Translations under genes and position numbers: made by a program
Shown here: positions 23,054 to 33,895 of the stretch, piece after piece
Layout: every line of letters starts with the position of its first letter
Numbering within the stretch: position 1 is the first letter of the stretch
The notes under the pieces: generated by a model
Told to the model about the DNA's origin: nothing
The model's input: only the letters and a program-made list of their open reading frames with translations
Database searches by the model: none
DNA from: Acytostelium subglobosum LB1
Lineage: Eukaryota; Evosea; Eumycetozoa; Acytosteliales; Acytosteliaceae
DNA: 64,000 nucleotides
Assembly: GCF_000787575.1 (NCBI RefSeq)
Contig: NW_012236526.1
Coordinates: 186,001 to 250,000, forward strand
Direction of reading: 5' to 3'

Positions 23054-25965
23054 TCAGTTGTCTGGAGGTGGAACATCACCTACCTCCTCTTCTCCTTGAG
23101 GTCGTTGTTCCTGTTGTGGCTGTTGTTGAGGCTGTTGTTGTGGTTGTTGTCTAGCTCTCTGTTGTTGTTGAGGTTGTTGTTGAGGTTGTTGTCCTCTATT
23201 CTCACCTAATATCATCTCTTGTCTACGTAGTACAAGTAATACGAATATTGCCAACAATACGAATATTACCATTGTCTCTAGTTTGGAATAAAGTGAGTCA
23301 GATTCAACCTCGTCCAAGTGGATCTTGGACAGGATATCTACGTCGGGACCAAGTGAGCCAGTGTCATCCAACAGTGCCGAGACAGACTTGTCCAACAGCA
23401 TGCCAGTTGGATCGCCATAGATGAGCGACATGATATACTTGTAGACAAAGTGCATGGCTAGTCCTAGCAGTGCGGCGTACACGGGGATGTAGGCCGTGGG
23501 CTGATGTACCAACGCCATCTCATAGTAGCGCTTGGCCAAGTAGAGGTTCTGCGCACAGCCCTGACCATACTGGTTCATGTAGCCAAGGTTGAAAAGGGCC
23601 TGCGAGTTCTGAAGGAAGGCTGCAGACTGATATGAGTTGGCCGCCATCTCGATGGAGGCTGGCGAGCCACGGCCATAATAGAAGTAGTCGCCCAGCTTCA
23701 AGTAGGCCACAGGGTTCTTTTGCTCTGCCGAGTGCAGATAGTAGCGGAAGGCATGCTTGTCGGAACTCTCGTCGGATGCCAGGTCGTCGATCACACCAAG
23801 ACGCTGATCGTACATCCACGCGGCGTTGTTCTGGGCCACCTCGATTCCCATCTCGGCAGCCTTCTCAAAGAAGAGCAGCGCGCGCTCCTCGTCGCCTTGC
23901 TTCAGAAGCTCGTGTGCCTGCGTAAGCACCATCGACCACAGGCCCTTCTCGGCCACCTTTTTGAAGTAGTAGACGCTGCCCTGGCAGGTCCCCAGGGTGT
24001 TGTGCGCTAGGTTGATCTTGGCGAGATAGTACATGCCGGTGGGGCTGCCCTGCTCGGTTGCCAAGTGGAAGAACTGGAATGCGTTGAGGTCCTTGTCCAG
24101 AGGCTTCACGCCAGCCATGTACAGCTTGCCAAGATGAATCTGTGCATCAACATCATCATTCTCAAACGCCTCGACGAACAGCTTGAGTGCCTGCGCTTGG
24201 TTCTTCTCGACGCCCCAGCCATTGAGATACATCTCGCCCAGGTTCGACATGGCACCATAATGATGTTGTTGAGCGGCCTTCTTGTAGTGCTTGGCTGCAG
24301 TGACATTGTTCTGATCGACACCGTAGCCCTTGGAGTACATGAAGCCCAAGCCTGCGACACCAGCCGGATAGTTCATGTCGGCTGCTTGGCGGTAGTAGTC
24401 GAATGCCGCACGATAGTCTTGTTCAATGCCAAAGCCGCCTTGGAGATAGATGTTGGCCATCATCACCAGTGAGCTGGCTTCGCCCATCGACGCAGAGTAC
24501 TTGTAATAGTCGACGATGGACTCCTTGTCCGAGTAGTCTGTGCGTTGGTAGTTGAGCTCGTCAGACAATCGCTCGTCGTCAATGTGGTATCCAAATCCGC
24601 GGTTCTCAAAGTCATCGACCATCTGTCGCGCCACCTCCTCGTAGAGCATGGCGGCGACTGGACACGACTTTTGTGTGCCGTAGCCGTGAAGATAGCGATA
24701 GCCCAATGAGAGTTTGGCCACCATGTTTCCGGCGGTCGCTGCAAATGTATAAAAGAGCAGTGCCTTGGCCTCGTCGATGGGCACGCCCTTTCCAGTTGCA
24801 TAGAGGAATCCCAATGCCTGCTGGGCATCAGAGTTGCCAAGGTCTGCTGCTTTGTGATACCATTCAGCTGCCTTTGTGAAGTTGATCAATCCTGTTTCAC
24901 CGATCTAATGATTTTTTTGATTGATTGAATGAGTGAGTTGATTGATCATTTGAGTGTCCAAGCCTTGAAGGCATTCATTAAACAACATACCTCCTCCATT
25001 GTGCCAAGTGTGTACATTGCCTTGTGGTTTCCAAGATCGGCGGCCTGGTTCAAGAGAAGGATTGCGCGATCCAGGTCAAACTCTGAACCAGAGAACTTGA
25101 ACACCTCCTTTTGCTGGACACTGTGCGTGTCCTCCACGAGAACGTATCCTCTACGACGCTGACCTTGGACAAATATGTCGTGGCCAGGCAACTCGGTGGC
25201 CTCTGGCGCAGGGCCATTGCCGGCAAACAGGAAGCGAGGCGGTAGCTTTGCAAATTGGTTCAGCGCCGCTGCCTGTGCAACGTCCTTGTTGTTGAGCAGC
25301 TTGAACTGCTGGACCATTGCATCATCATTGACACCCGCAGCCGCTGCGTTGGGTTGGGCTGGCATCTGCTGCTGCACCATCAACTTTCTCTGTTGGTTCA
25401 CCTTTGCATCGTCGGACGATGCTGGTAAGTCTCGTGTGTCCACCTGGAGCAGGTGGGGGAAGGCCAAGAGGAATGGCTCGAGTTCCTCGTCGTACTCCTC
25501 CTCGTCCTCAAACTGGGAGTCATCTTCATCTTCGTTTTCGCCCAAGCTAAGGATACCGCCCTTCTCGAGATACCTAATCAATTCCTGAAGTTGTTGTTGC
25601 TGTTGCAGTAGCTGACGTTGTGATTGCTCAACGACTACTGTACGTTGTTGTTGTTGTTGCTCCTGATCCACCTGTTGTTGTTGTTGTTGCTGCTGCTGTT
25701 TGCCGTCGTCGTCAATCGGCTTTGTTAGAGTTTGTTTCAACTGTTTGAATAACTGTTCATTATTCTTCTTCTTTTGTTGTTGTTGTTGTTGTTGTTGGCC
25801 TTGTGTTTGGCCCTGTGTTTGTTGTTGTTGTTGTTGCTTCTGTTGAGTTTGTGCCTGTACAAATGATGAAGTTGTAGTTGTTGTAGTTGATATCAATACA
25901 ATTATGAACAATAATGTACATATGACCAAGCATCGAGTATCAGAACCAATTATACTCCTTGCCAT
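23054..25965 (-). CDS. sel1l: SEL1L/HRD3 homologue, ER-associated degradation adaptor
   Basis: SEL1L/HRD3 partners the HRD1 ubiquitin ligase in the ER membrane and presents misfolded luminal proteins for retrotranslocation. Exon 1 is 25965-24991 and exon 2 is 24904-23054, for 941 aa. The order is: signal peptide (CLVICTLLFIIVLISTTTTT), a long Gln-rich tract, an acidic segment, then about a dozen Sel1-like repeats (for example AAEWYHKAADLGNSDAQQAL; VAGLGFMYSKGYGVDQNN; LFNLGYMNQYGQGCAQNLYL). A C-terminal membrane helix (LETMVIFVLLAIFVLLVLRR) follows, then a Pro/Gln-rich cytosolic tail. Domain order and C-terminal anchor match the family. The expanded Gln tracts on both sides are dictyostelid-like additions. 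Confidence is high because anchor and repeats coincide. Confidence 0.93.
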
Positions 25966-26373
25966 GGTTATATAATATATATAAGTATATATCTATATAT
26001 CTAATATATCTCTGTTTTTGTTGGTTGTTTGTCAATTAATTGAACTGACACTTCATTCATTCTTTCATTCATCCATTCATTCACACACACAACTCTCAAT
26101 GTCTTCAAACAAAAACACGAGAATGACTCACTTCTTCTTTGGATGACTCGTCACCTTTTGTTGTGGGTGGGTGACGCGGCACCAACTTTGGTCTTCCAAA
26201 CAGGTCCCCAAGGCCTCCTTCCTGGACCCGCTCAAAGACAACAATCGAACAATCATTCAATCAACCATTCCAACTTCCAATCCAACGACAATAAGTGATT
26301 GTGTGGATATTGATGCCATGCATGGCATGTCTGTGTATCGTATCGCGTTCGAACTATGCATGAGATGCCTGGT
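25966..26373. promoter_or_regulatory. SEL1L upstream region
   Basis: Immediately upstream of the SEL1L ATG is a strongly AT-rich TATATA block (25970-26005), the usual dictyostelid promoter composition, then tetranucleotide-rich sequence. No coding frame or RNA was recognised. Confidence 0.4.
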
Positions 26374-27292
26374 TTAATTGTCAGAGTCGGATGAGTGTGA
26401 GGCAGCCTTGGCAGTGACCTTCTTCTTTGGAGTGGAGACTGGCTTCTTTGGGGTGACTGGCGCATCTGAGGAAGAGTCCTCGTCCTCGGGCTCGTTGCGC
26501 TTGGCCTTCTCAGCCTTCTCCTTCTTCTTCTTCTCGGCCTCCAGCTTCTTCTCCTCAGCCTTCTTGGCGGCGTCGGCAGCCTTTTGCTCATCGGACTTCT
26601 TCTTTCTGCCTCTCTTCTTTGGCTCGTCGGATGGACTATCTGCTGGTGTCTCTGGTGCCTTTCTCTTCTTGTCTGTGACTGGGGTGGTTGGGGCTACTGC
26701 AGCTGGAGCTGGAGTGGCTGGGGCGGTAGCATTGCCATTGGTATCAGTCTTCTTTGTTGCTCTCTTCTTTGTAGGCTTGGCAACAGGTGTCTGTGGTGCA
26801 ACTGCTGGTGATGGCAAGCTGAAAATCGATGAAAGAGTTGGGACTGACAGACCAGCGCTTGGGCTAATAATGATGATGGTAATGATGATGGATTAGTATT
26901 TCATTGTTGTTGTTGTTGTCGTCAAGTTGTCCATACTCTTTCTTAATTTCGCTCACTATTATTGTTTGATGATGGAGATGGTCAGTGTCATTGTTAAGAT
27001 TTGAATGAATAAAGGTTCATATGAACTTACACATCTGGTTAAAGACAACATGGTAGTAGTTGAAGATCTGACCAGCCTCACCTGCCATCTATATTGTTGA
27101 TGAATGATGTCATTGATCGAGATGATCACATTATTAGTTAGGGAAATGAAATGAATGTCGTTCGCTCATTCATCTTTAATTAACTTTACTTCATTTAAAG
27201 TGTGTGTGAAGTGAAATTAGATAATAATAACTAACCTTGGCATTGAGGGTAAGCATTTGTTGGAGTTGCTCTGATGATATTTGTTGGCTCAT
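26374..27292 (-). CDS. Small basic nuclear protein (histone H1/HMG-tail-like), function unknown
   Basis: Four exons (27292-27236, 27088-27031, 26955-26937, 26863-26374) sum to 624 nt and encode 207 aa. The third exon is only 19 nt; including it is the only way I found to keep the frame open with GT-AG sites. The N-terminus is a short conserved-looking helix region (MSQQISSEQLQQMLTLNAK, then GEAGQIFNYYHVVFNQML, then SEIKKD). The rest is Lys/Ala/Pro-rich (KKRKAPETPADSPSDEPKKR and a Lys/Glu/Ala run), ending in Ser/Asp. Nuclear location is inferred from KKRGRKKK-type signals and the H1-like composition. No known family could be assigned. Confidence 0.75.
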
Positions 27293-28091
27293 TTTACAAA
27301 CTCGATTGTCGATGGTTCTATACAGATAAATGGGTCAACAACAACAATTGGAAATAAATAAATTATATATATATAAGTATGAATGAAATAGTTTTATAGA
27401 TTGATCACAAGCTCATTGCCAATGTTGAGTTTTATTGTTGAGCATTTGTTTTGTTGTTGTTGCAATTCAATAACTGTGTGATCAAGTGTAAGCAACTCGA
27501 CTGAGTGTGATGCTTGGAATGCTCGAAAGAAATTAAAAAAAGTAATGACTGCCGCACAAATCGAGTGAAAAGAGAGGGAGAGCACTGATTATCTCAATTC
27601 ATTCTTAGTGCAGCTTTGAAAAAATAGAGTGTTGTGAGAGACAACACTAACAAATATCAATAAATTGTGTCCATGAGTACGTACGTGAGTGAGCGCAAAC
27701 AAACAATGATTCATGAACACCTCTCTTTAATTTGAATAACTTGACAGGTTGAATGCATAAACAAAAACAATGTACAGCAATTAATTAAAATGATTGCATG
27801 GTTGGATTGATTGTAATAATAATATATATATACAAGTTGGGTATTGGATTTATTATCCAAGCATTTTATCCTCTATTCTAATGTTGCCATTGAGTGCTCA
27901 TCAAGATATATAATTGGTTGGTTGAATACTTTGATTGACTAATTGATTGATTGATTGGACATAAATATATATACATCCAACGATGTCGTTGTATGGAGTA
28001 TTCGGCTATATTTTGTGTCATGACCAAGTGTGCACATACTGATGATGAAGATGATGAAGGTAGTGACATTGTGTATCGATATGTGATGTGA
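27293..28091. other. Gene-free stretch upstream of the basic-protein gene and downstream of TAF10
   Basis: AT-rich sequence with TATATA blocks (27365-27375; 27820-27832) and TGATTGATTGATTG runs near 27935-27958. Short open frames here have no family resemblance or splice support. Nothing else was seen. Confidence 0.4.
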
Positions 28092-28933
28092 TCAGTGCTT
28101 AGACTTTGACTTGGACTTTGATGAGCCATTTGATTTGCTTCCAGATGTTTCTTTGGTTGTTGTCGTTTCCTTCTCTTTTGGTGCACCAGACTCTTTGCTC
28201 GGTGTTGATTCCTTTGTGGCCGCCTTGTCACTGCCTGATGTCGCAGCAGCAGTGGTAGCAGCAGCATTGGTTGCATCCTTTGATGCGTCCTTCTTCTCTG
28301 TCGATGTTGTCGAGGTAGTCGTCGTTGTTGTTGTTGTCGCCGCTGGTTGTTGCTGTTGTTGAGGTGGAATGGTCTCTGCAAAGTAGTCTGGCTTCCTGAT
28401 GTTGATTCCATAGTCGCGTAGACTCTGTGACAGATCATCCATTGTGAGCACCAGCTGTTTCTCCTTCTTGACCTTCTCACGTGTTGGTGCCTGTTGTCTA
28501 ATCTTACAGAACTGCATACTATCATTGGCTACATCCGATATGAACTTTTGAGTTGCCAACGATATCATTCTCTTGCTGTTTATATATAGTTTGAGTGTCT
28601 GTTAGTCATTCCTGTCACAACATTGACTCATCACAAACAGTGATGTTGATTGATTGATGCCTGTCCTGTTTGCTGTCCTGTTTGCTGTCCTGTCACATTC
28701 ATTCTACCAATACATACATCTTTTGATCAGAGCACTCAAAGCCTGTCTTGTTCAAGTAGTATGTTATCACTTCATCTGGTATCTAAGTACAACGTTGATG
28801 ATATTGATTGGGAATGTAAGTCATTCAATCATTCATTGATTTGATTCAGCCTGTCATATGTAATATCTACCGTTGGCACATAGTCCTCCAATGAGTTAAT
28901 GAACTCCTCATAGTCAACTTGATCCAGATCCAT
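28092..28933 (-). CDS. taf10: Transcription initiation factor TFIID/SAGA subunit TAF10
   Basis: Histone-fold subunit shared by TFIID and SAGA, needed for RNA polymerase II initiation. Three exons (28933-28871, 28782-28718, 28575-28092) sum to 204 codons including the stop. The spliced protein reads FINSLEDYVPT, then IPDEVITYYLNKTGFECSDQ, then KRMISLATQKFISDVANDSM, QFCKIRQQ, LTMDDLSQSLRDYGINIRKP and DYF. This is the full TAF10 histone fold with its signature order. After residue ~115 comes a Gln/Thr/Ala/Lys/Ser-rich tail that is not part of the family core. Intron 2 contains a tandem CTGTCCTGTTTG repeat. A telomere-like repeat lies about 110-130 bp upstream of the ATG. Confidence 0.95.
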
Positions 28934-29041
28934 TATCTCTCTACTCTATCTGTATCTGTCGCAATGTATGAATGAACAACAAAGTCAATGTGATTGTTTT
29001 GTCAGTTTTTACACACAAATGAAGTGAGAGGGCAAGAGCAA

Positions 29042-29064
29042 GGGTAAGGGTAAGGGTAAGGGTA
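29042..29064 (+). repeat. Telomere-like (GGGTAA)n block upstream of TAF10
   Basis: Four GGGTAA-type units in tandem, preceded by GGGCAAGAGCAA. It lies between the TAF10 start codon (28933, minus) and the stop of the FNIP gene (29077). On the TAF10 sense strand it reads TTACCC repeats, in a promoter-like position. Confidence 0.6.
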
Positions 29065-29076
29065 TGCATTGTTTTA

Positions 29077-31154
29077 TTATAAGTTGTAATGAAGGTCATA
29101 ATTTGAGTGACGCAGCTCTTGAGTTATTCTCTTTAATGGTTGATCATATTGGAGGAACATTGCAAACATTAACTCGTTGAAGAACAGTCCAAAGTGATCG
29201 TCCAGTCTTCTGGCATGAAGTTTGCCATGCCAAGTTGAGAATGTAATGTTGTCGATACCTCTGATATGATTGAGATAGGATCGCTTTGAGTATAGACATG
29301 GCTCCATTTCAATTTCCTCATCATTTGATATCTCCCGACCTGGATGTGGATGTGATATGTGCAGCTGGATGAGTGTTGGGGGCAGAGTTATCCGTCCGTC
29401 AATCAATTTAAAGTTGTTCATATTGGGGATGGTCAGTGAGGTGACTGACGATGGGATGCACTCTGATGATAGACATTGACTGTAGCGCTCTCCAAAATCA
29501 ATCATTGTTAAATTGGGTGGTGTTATGACATAATTATCCATGGATAATGGCTGATCAAACGATTTTCCAAACTTGATGGTTGTCACTGAGTTTGGAAACG
29601 TGCCGTCCCAGAAGGTGTCGGGCTTTGGATTCCTCAGCATACTTGGAGTCATCTTCACGGGCCGATCGAAGTGAGTACCATATTCGTCTCCAAAGATCAG
29701 AGTCTTGACAGAGTCGGGGATTACTCCAGGGTCCAATGTTTCAGAGAACCCATTCCCAAAATCCAATGATGTCACTGTGGCTGGGATCACTCCAATATCA
29801 ATGATGCCATAAAAGCTGTCTCCAAACTTCAAAGTTGTAACACCAAATGGTATCGAACCTGGCGCCAGGCTATGACAAAAATCATCACCAAGGACCAAAG
29901 TAGTAAGCGACGCTGGCAATGACCCAGCTTCTAGATCGCAAGTCAGATTAATATTGAGATCGGTCACTGATGATGGGATTGATGGAGGTGCTTCATCATC
30001 AAGTCCACTATAATCCAACTTAAGTGATGTGATTGAGTTTGGAAGTGATGTTTGAGTGATCATGTGTTTGAAATTCGCTCCCAATGTCAGAGTCGTCACC
30101 GACGGAGGAATGACTCCTTCCTCCAGTGGTTGTTCAAACTTTGCGTATGGATCATCATCGTCTAAGTCCAAATGCAATGTGGTTACAGAGTTTGGAATGA
30201 TACCTGGCAAGACTGGCTGGCCAAGTTCATAGAGGCTCAATGTTGTGATAGATGTCGGGAGCATTCCAGGCTCCAATCCATCAGGGTTGGTCAGCTCCAA
30301 ATGTGTGATTGTTGTTGGAAATGATATTGGTTCAAATAAGTATAACCAAATCATAAGACGAGTTAATGATGGTGGCAACCGGAGTGGATGATCGTATTGA
30401 CCAGATCGGCCAATACCACCAAACTTTAGTGATGTGATTGAGTCTGGCAACACACCTTGGAGATCATGATTGTATTGTTCACTACCAAGATCCAAAGTAT
30501 GTACTGATTGAGGTATCGAGCCGACAGGGAGTCGTTGCCTAAAGTCAAGTCCAAATGTCAGGCTAGTCACTGATGGAGGGATTGCACCGACTTTAATTAA
30601 GACATGCTCAACTCTCTTTCCAATTATCAATGTCGTCACTGATGATGGGATCATTCCAGGGTCAAGGGTGTGGCCAAATAGTGATCTGAAGTACAGCGTA
30701 GTGATTGAAGTGGGTATGTACATGGGTTGTTTCTTGCTGGTACGTGTATCACTTTCGACAACACATGCTTGAAAGTACTGAGGAACATTATCCACTTTCT
30801 TCTGATACTGATCATATATGAATCTCGACTTTGATGATAGTGATCCAATGAACTGTTGTTGATAATGAGAGGGCTTGTAGTCCTTGCCATTTGAGATGAT
30901 GCTGTATAGTACTGCATGATCATGTTCCAATGTTCTTTGTGCATCCACCTCGTCTTGAAGTTCATTATAATCATCACTGTCTCTATCTATATCTTTTCTG
31001 ATGACTGTCTCCACTCTATCTGGATTGAACAGTAGATACTTGTCTCTGTTCTTGAACAATGAGCTGCATACCAAGCTCTATCAACATTATCATCAATGTA
31101 TGATACTATCTTATGAACTAATAAATAAGACAATTGATTGATTATTGTTGTCAT
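29077..31154 (-). CDS. FNIP-repeat protein 1, N-terminal F-box-like segment out of frame
   Basis: FNIP repeats are short leucine-rich units largely confined to dictyostelids and related protists; their function is mostly unknown. The long frame (31074-29077) contains about 20 units of the form x-G-x-IP-x-SVTTLxxGxxF (for example GSIPFGVTTLKFGDSFYGII; GVIPATVTSLDFGNGFSETL). Upstream, from ATG 31154, a second frame encodes INQLSYLLVHKIVSYIDDNV-DR. This parallels the F-box-like start of the neighbouring FNIP gene (LRHLISFLDSNVDR). The two frames abut at about 31075, where the neighbour continues in one frame, so several bases seem to be missing here. It may be a recent lesion or an assembly error. 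If the upstream part is ignored, the protein could start at a later Met without an F-box. Confidence 0.83.
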
Positions 31155-31861
31155 TATTGTATATTGAATATATATATCTCTCCAACTTGTTGTAAAAATA
31201 ATAATGATCATTGATCCACTTTGATCAAAAAACATGTTTTACAAATGTTAAGATATTTATTTTATAAAATAAAATAATTAATTTATTAAATATTGGGTAA
31301 TTTTAATCCCCAACTCTTTAGAATATTCTCTATAATATCCAAACCATTTGAACTTGAATAAATATCATTATTACCTTTATGTTCTAAACTCTAATAATTC
31401 CAAGAGAATCCAATGTATTTGTAAATGAACACTTTTGTTGGTTTAGATTCATTGTTTTTGATGAGGGTTGAATGTCTTGATTATCCAAATTTACATACTC
31501 CCATTCTGTTCCTATTATCTCATCGTCAGAATCCATTAAATATATATATATTTATTATTATTACTATAATTATTATTATTACTTGATTATTATTAATTAG
31601 TTCAAATGAGGAATATTCCATTTTTTGAAGGTCACTGTATCCAAAATTAAATCTATTTATAATAAATCCAAATAGAGATTATTTAAAAACTTTATTTAGA
31701 GGTGACTGACCAATATTCCAAACGGTGACAATTTTATATTATCGATCATTTTTTGGTAATTGATTAATGGCTTGAGCAATAGTAGTGAAGCCTCCACTAA
31801 GTATATTTTCTCTAAGATAATATTTTATTCATTCGATGTAAATCTGGATGTCCTTGTCAGT
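31155..31861 (-). pseudogene. Eroded FNIP-gene relic in AT-rich spacer
   Basis: This spacer is much more AT-rich than its surroundings. On the minus strand at about 31818-31741, a fragment reads LRENILSGGFTTIAQAINQL. It aligns with the end of the adjacent FNIP protein (YHNEDLTECGFTSITSITNQ), so it is a leftover C-terminus of a third FNIP gene. Further on are coding-like scraps in shifting frames. One is a 50-codon open frame at 31536-31384 (MDSDDEIIGTEWEYVNLDNQ...) and another reads DIIENILKSWGLKLPNI before a stop near 31280. Several stops and frame changes separate these pieces, so no functional gene is called. The 50-codon frame could still be expressed as a small protein, but nothing supports it. 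Confidence 0.6.
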
Positions 31862-33662
31862 TCAATGAATGAATGAATCACTATTTAGTTGTTTTAATTG
31901 ATTGGTAATAGATGTGATGGAGGTGAATCCACATTCAGTTAAATCCTCATTGTGATAACGGAAGAATGTTGTGTCATTGATTCGCAATAGGTTGACAATC
32001 TTTGAGTTGAATGAAAGCTCAAATCGTTGGATTGACGCAGGGAATACCATTAGGAAATCATAGAATTGTCGAGTATAACCAGTGGTCCAAATTAGATGTC
32101 TCAATGTTGTTGGCAACACCTTTGGGTCGAGGTCTATGCTGTGCTCGGGTATACTGAGCTTTGTGAGTGACTGAGGTAGATGACCTTGTTCAAATGGATG
32201 TCCATAGCCAATCAATGTCAATGATGTGATGCTGTTTGGTAGTAGGCCAGCGCTCAGCTTGAATACACCTTTATGATCAATGGCCACGACCATGCTAGTG
32301 AGGTTGGGTGGGAATGATAGAATTTGTAATGTTGATGGCACTCTCATCGCAATGTGCTCGAGACCTGATGGCAAGCACGATAAGTCCATCGAAAGATCAT
32401 GGTGAATGTTCAATGATTGTCTGTCCCGAGTTGTTTCCAAAATGAGCAATGCTGGGAAATGTTTAGATGTTACGCCCAAGAGGTTATCCAAGACGTCATA
32501 CACCATAAGCTTGGTGAGGTTGGGATACTTCACATCCGACTTGCACAACACTTTCTGATAGTCGGACCACATACTCAATGATTGCAAGGGTTGGTGATCC
32601 ACCACATGACTATACACGTTTGGCAACTTGAGGTCTGTGAGGCTTGGTGGCAGATTGGTCAGGGGATGGCTAAACATCATTCCACCAAGTAGATTACCAG
32701 TATAGTGTGACTCGAAACGAAGAGATGTAAGTGATTGGGGCAGTACTCCATCGTCAAGTGGCTGATCAAAGCCTGCGCCAATGGTGAGGTGTCTGAGTGC
32801 GGGAGGCAGTGTTCCTGGAATGATGGGCATGTTGGAGCAAAAGGACAATGACCTCAGTGTGTTTGGGAATACTCCAGGTTGGAATGTGAAAAGTGTGCCC
32901 GACATGATGTCCAATGTCTCTAGATGTGGTGGAAGATCACCTGGTGAGATTGTGTGACCAAAGCATAACCCGAGCATGAGAGTCTTTAGGCCGGTTGGGA
33001 AAAGACCATTCAGGGAACTGCCAAAGAAGCCTGCCAATGATATACTGGTCAGTTGACTTGGGAATACGAAAGGCTCGGAAGTGAATGTCTTTAAGGACAA
33101 CTGAGTGACGCCACGTGATTGCAAACTGGTGAGTAGGTCACCCATCGCAGACCATAACGTCTCATCCAACACATCCTCAGCACAATCCTCAAAGTGAACC
33201 GATTCTATATTTGGAACAGCCAACACCTTGTTAAACAGCTCCTCTCTTCTATCATCTTCGTACACTATATCATTACCTGTATGAGATTGATTGATGGGAT
33301 GGAATGATTCCATTGAGTGAGTGATTGATTGAGTGATTGAGTAATTTGTACATACCAGCGTAGAAGTCCAGATTGGGACTTGAGTGAGAATATGATTCAT
33401 CAGATGGCTCAGTATGCAAGGTGATTGTATGCCACTTATGTCTAATATCATTGATAATGATATCCTTGTATGATTGTAATATTCTACTACTAGCTAGACG
33501 ATCAAGTTGTGTAATCTGTCTAAGATGTAATGAATTGAAATGTAGATAACTATTCCTATCATCATACATTCTCTTACATATCAATGATAACATCAACCTA
33601 TCAACATTACTATCAAGGAATGATATCAAATGTCTCAATATTATAACAGGTAATGCATCCAT
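31862..33662 (-). CDS. FNIP-repeat protein 2 with F-box-like N-terminus
   Basis: Two exons (33662-33356 and 33276-31862; 79-bp intron GTATGT...CAG) encode 573 aa. The N-terminus MDALPVIILRHLISFLDSNV-DRLMLSLICKRMYDDRNSYL is an F-box-like helical segment, a common partner of FNIP repeats. It suggests, but does not prove, an SCF ubiquitin-ligase adaptor. After a linker come degenerate FNIP/LRR units such as GVLPQSLTSLRFESHY, GTLPPALRHLTIGAGFDQPL and GLLPNSITSLTLIGYGHPFE. It is tandem and same-strand with FNIP-repeat protein 1 and the relic, so the cluster probably arose by local duplication. No enzymatic residues are seen. Confidence 0.88.
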
Positions 33663-33895
33663 TCTCTCTCTATCTATGTATATGTATATTAATTATTTGT
33701 TGAACATCATTATGTCAATGAATGAAAATGAGTGAAGTTGTGTTGTTTGTCGTCAGGCTTGTTCCGCGAATGCACCCGTTCATCTTGCGTGAACAGTGTG
33801 AGTGACGCGAGTCCAACAACTGTGTTTATTGTTTAAGAAGGGAGGGAGAGAGAGAGAGGATTGGATACAAGTGGATATGGACATGGATACCTACA

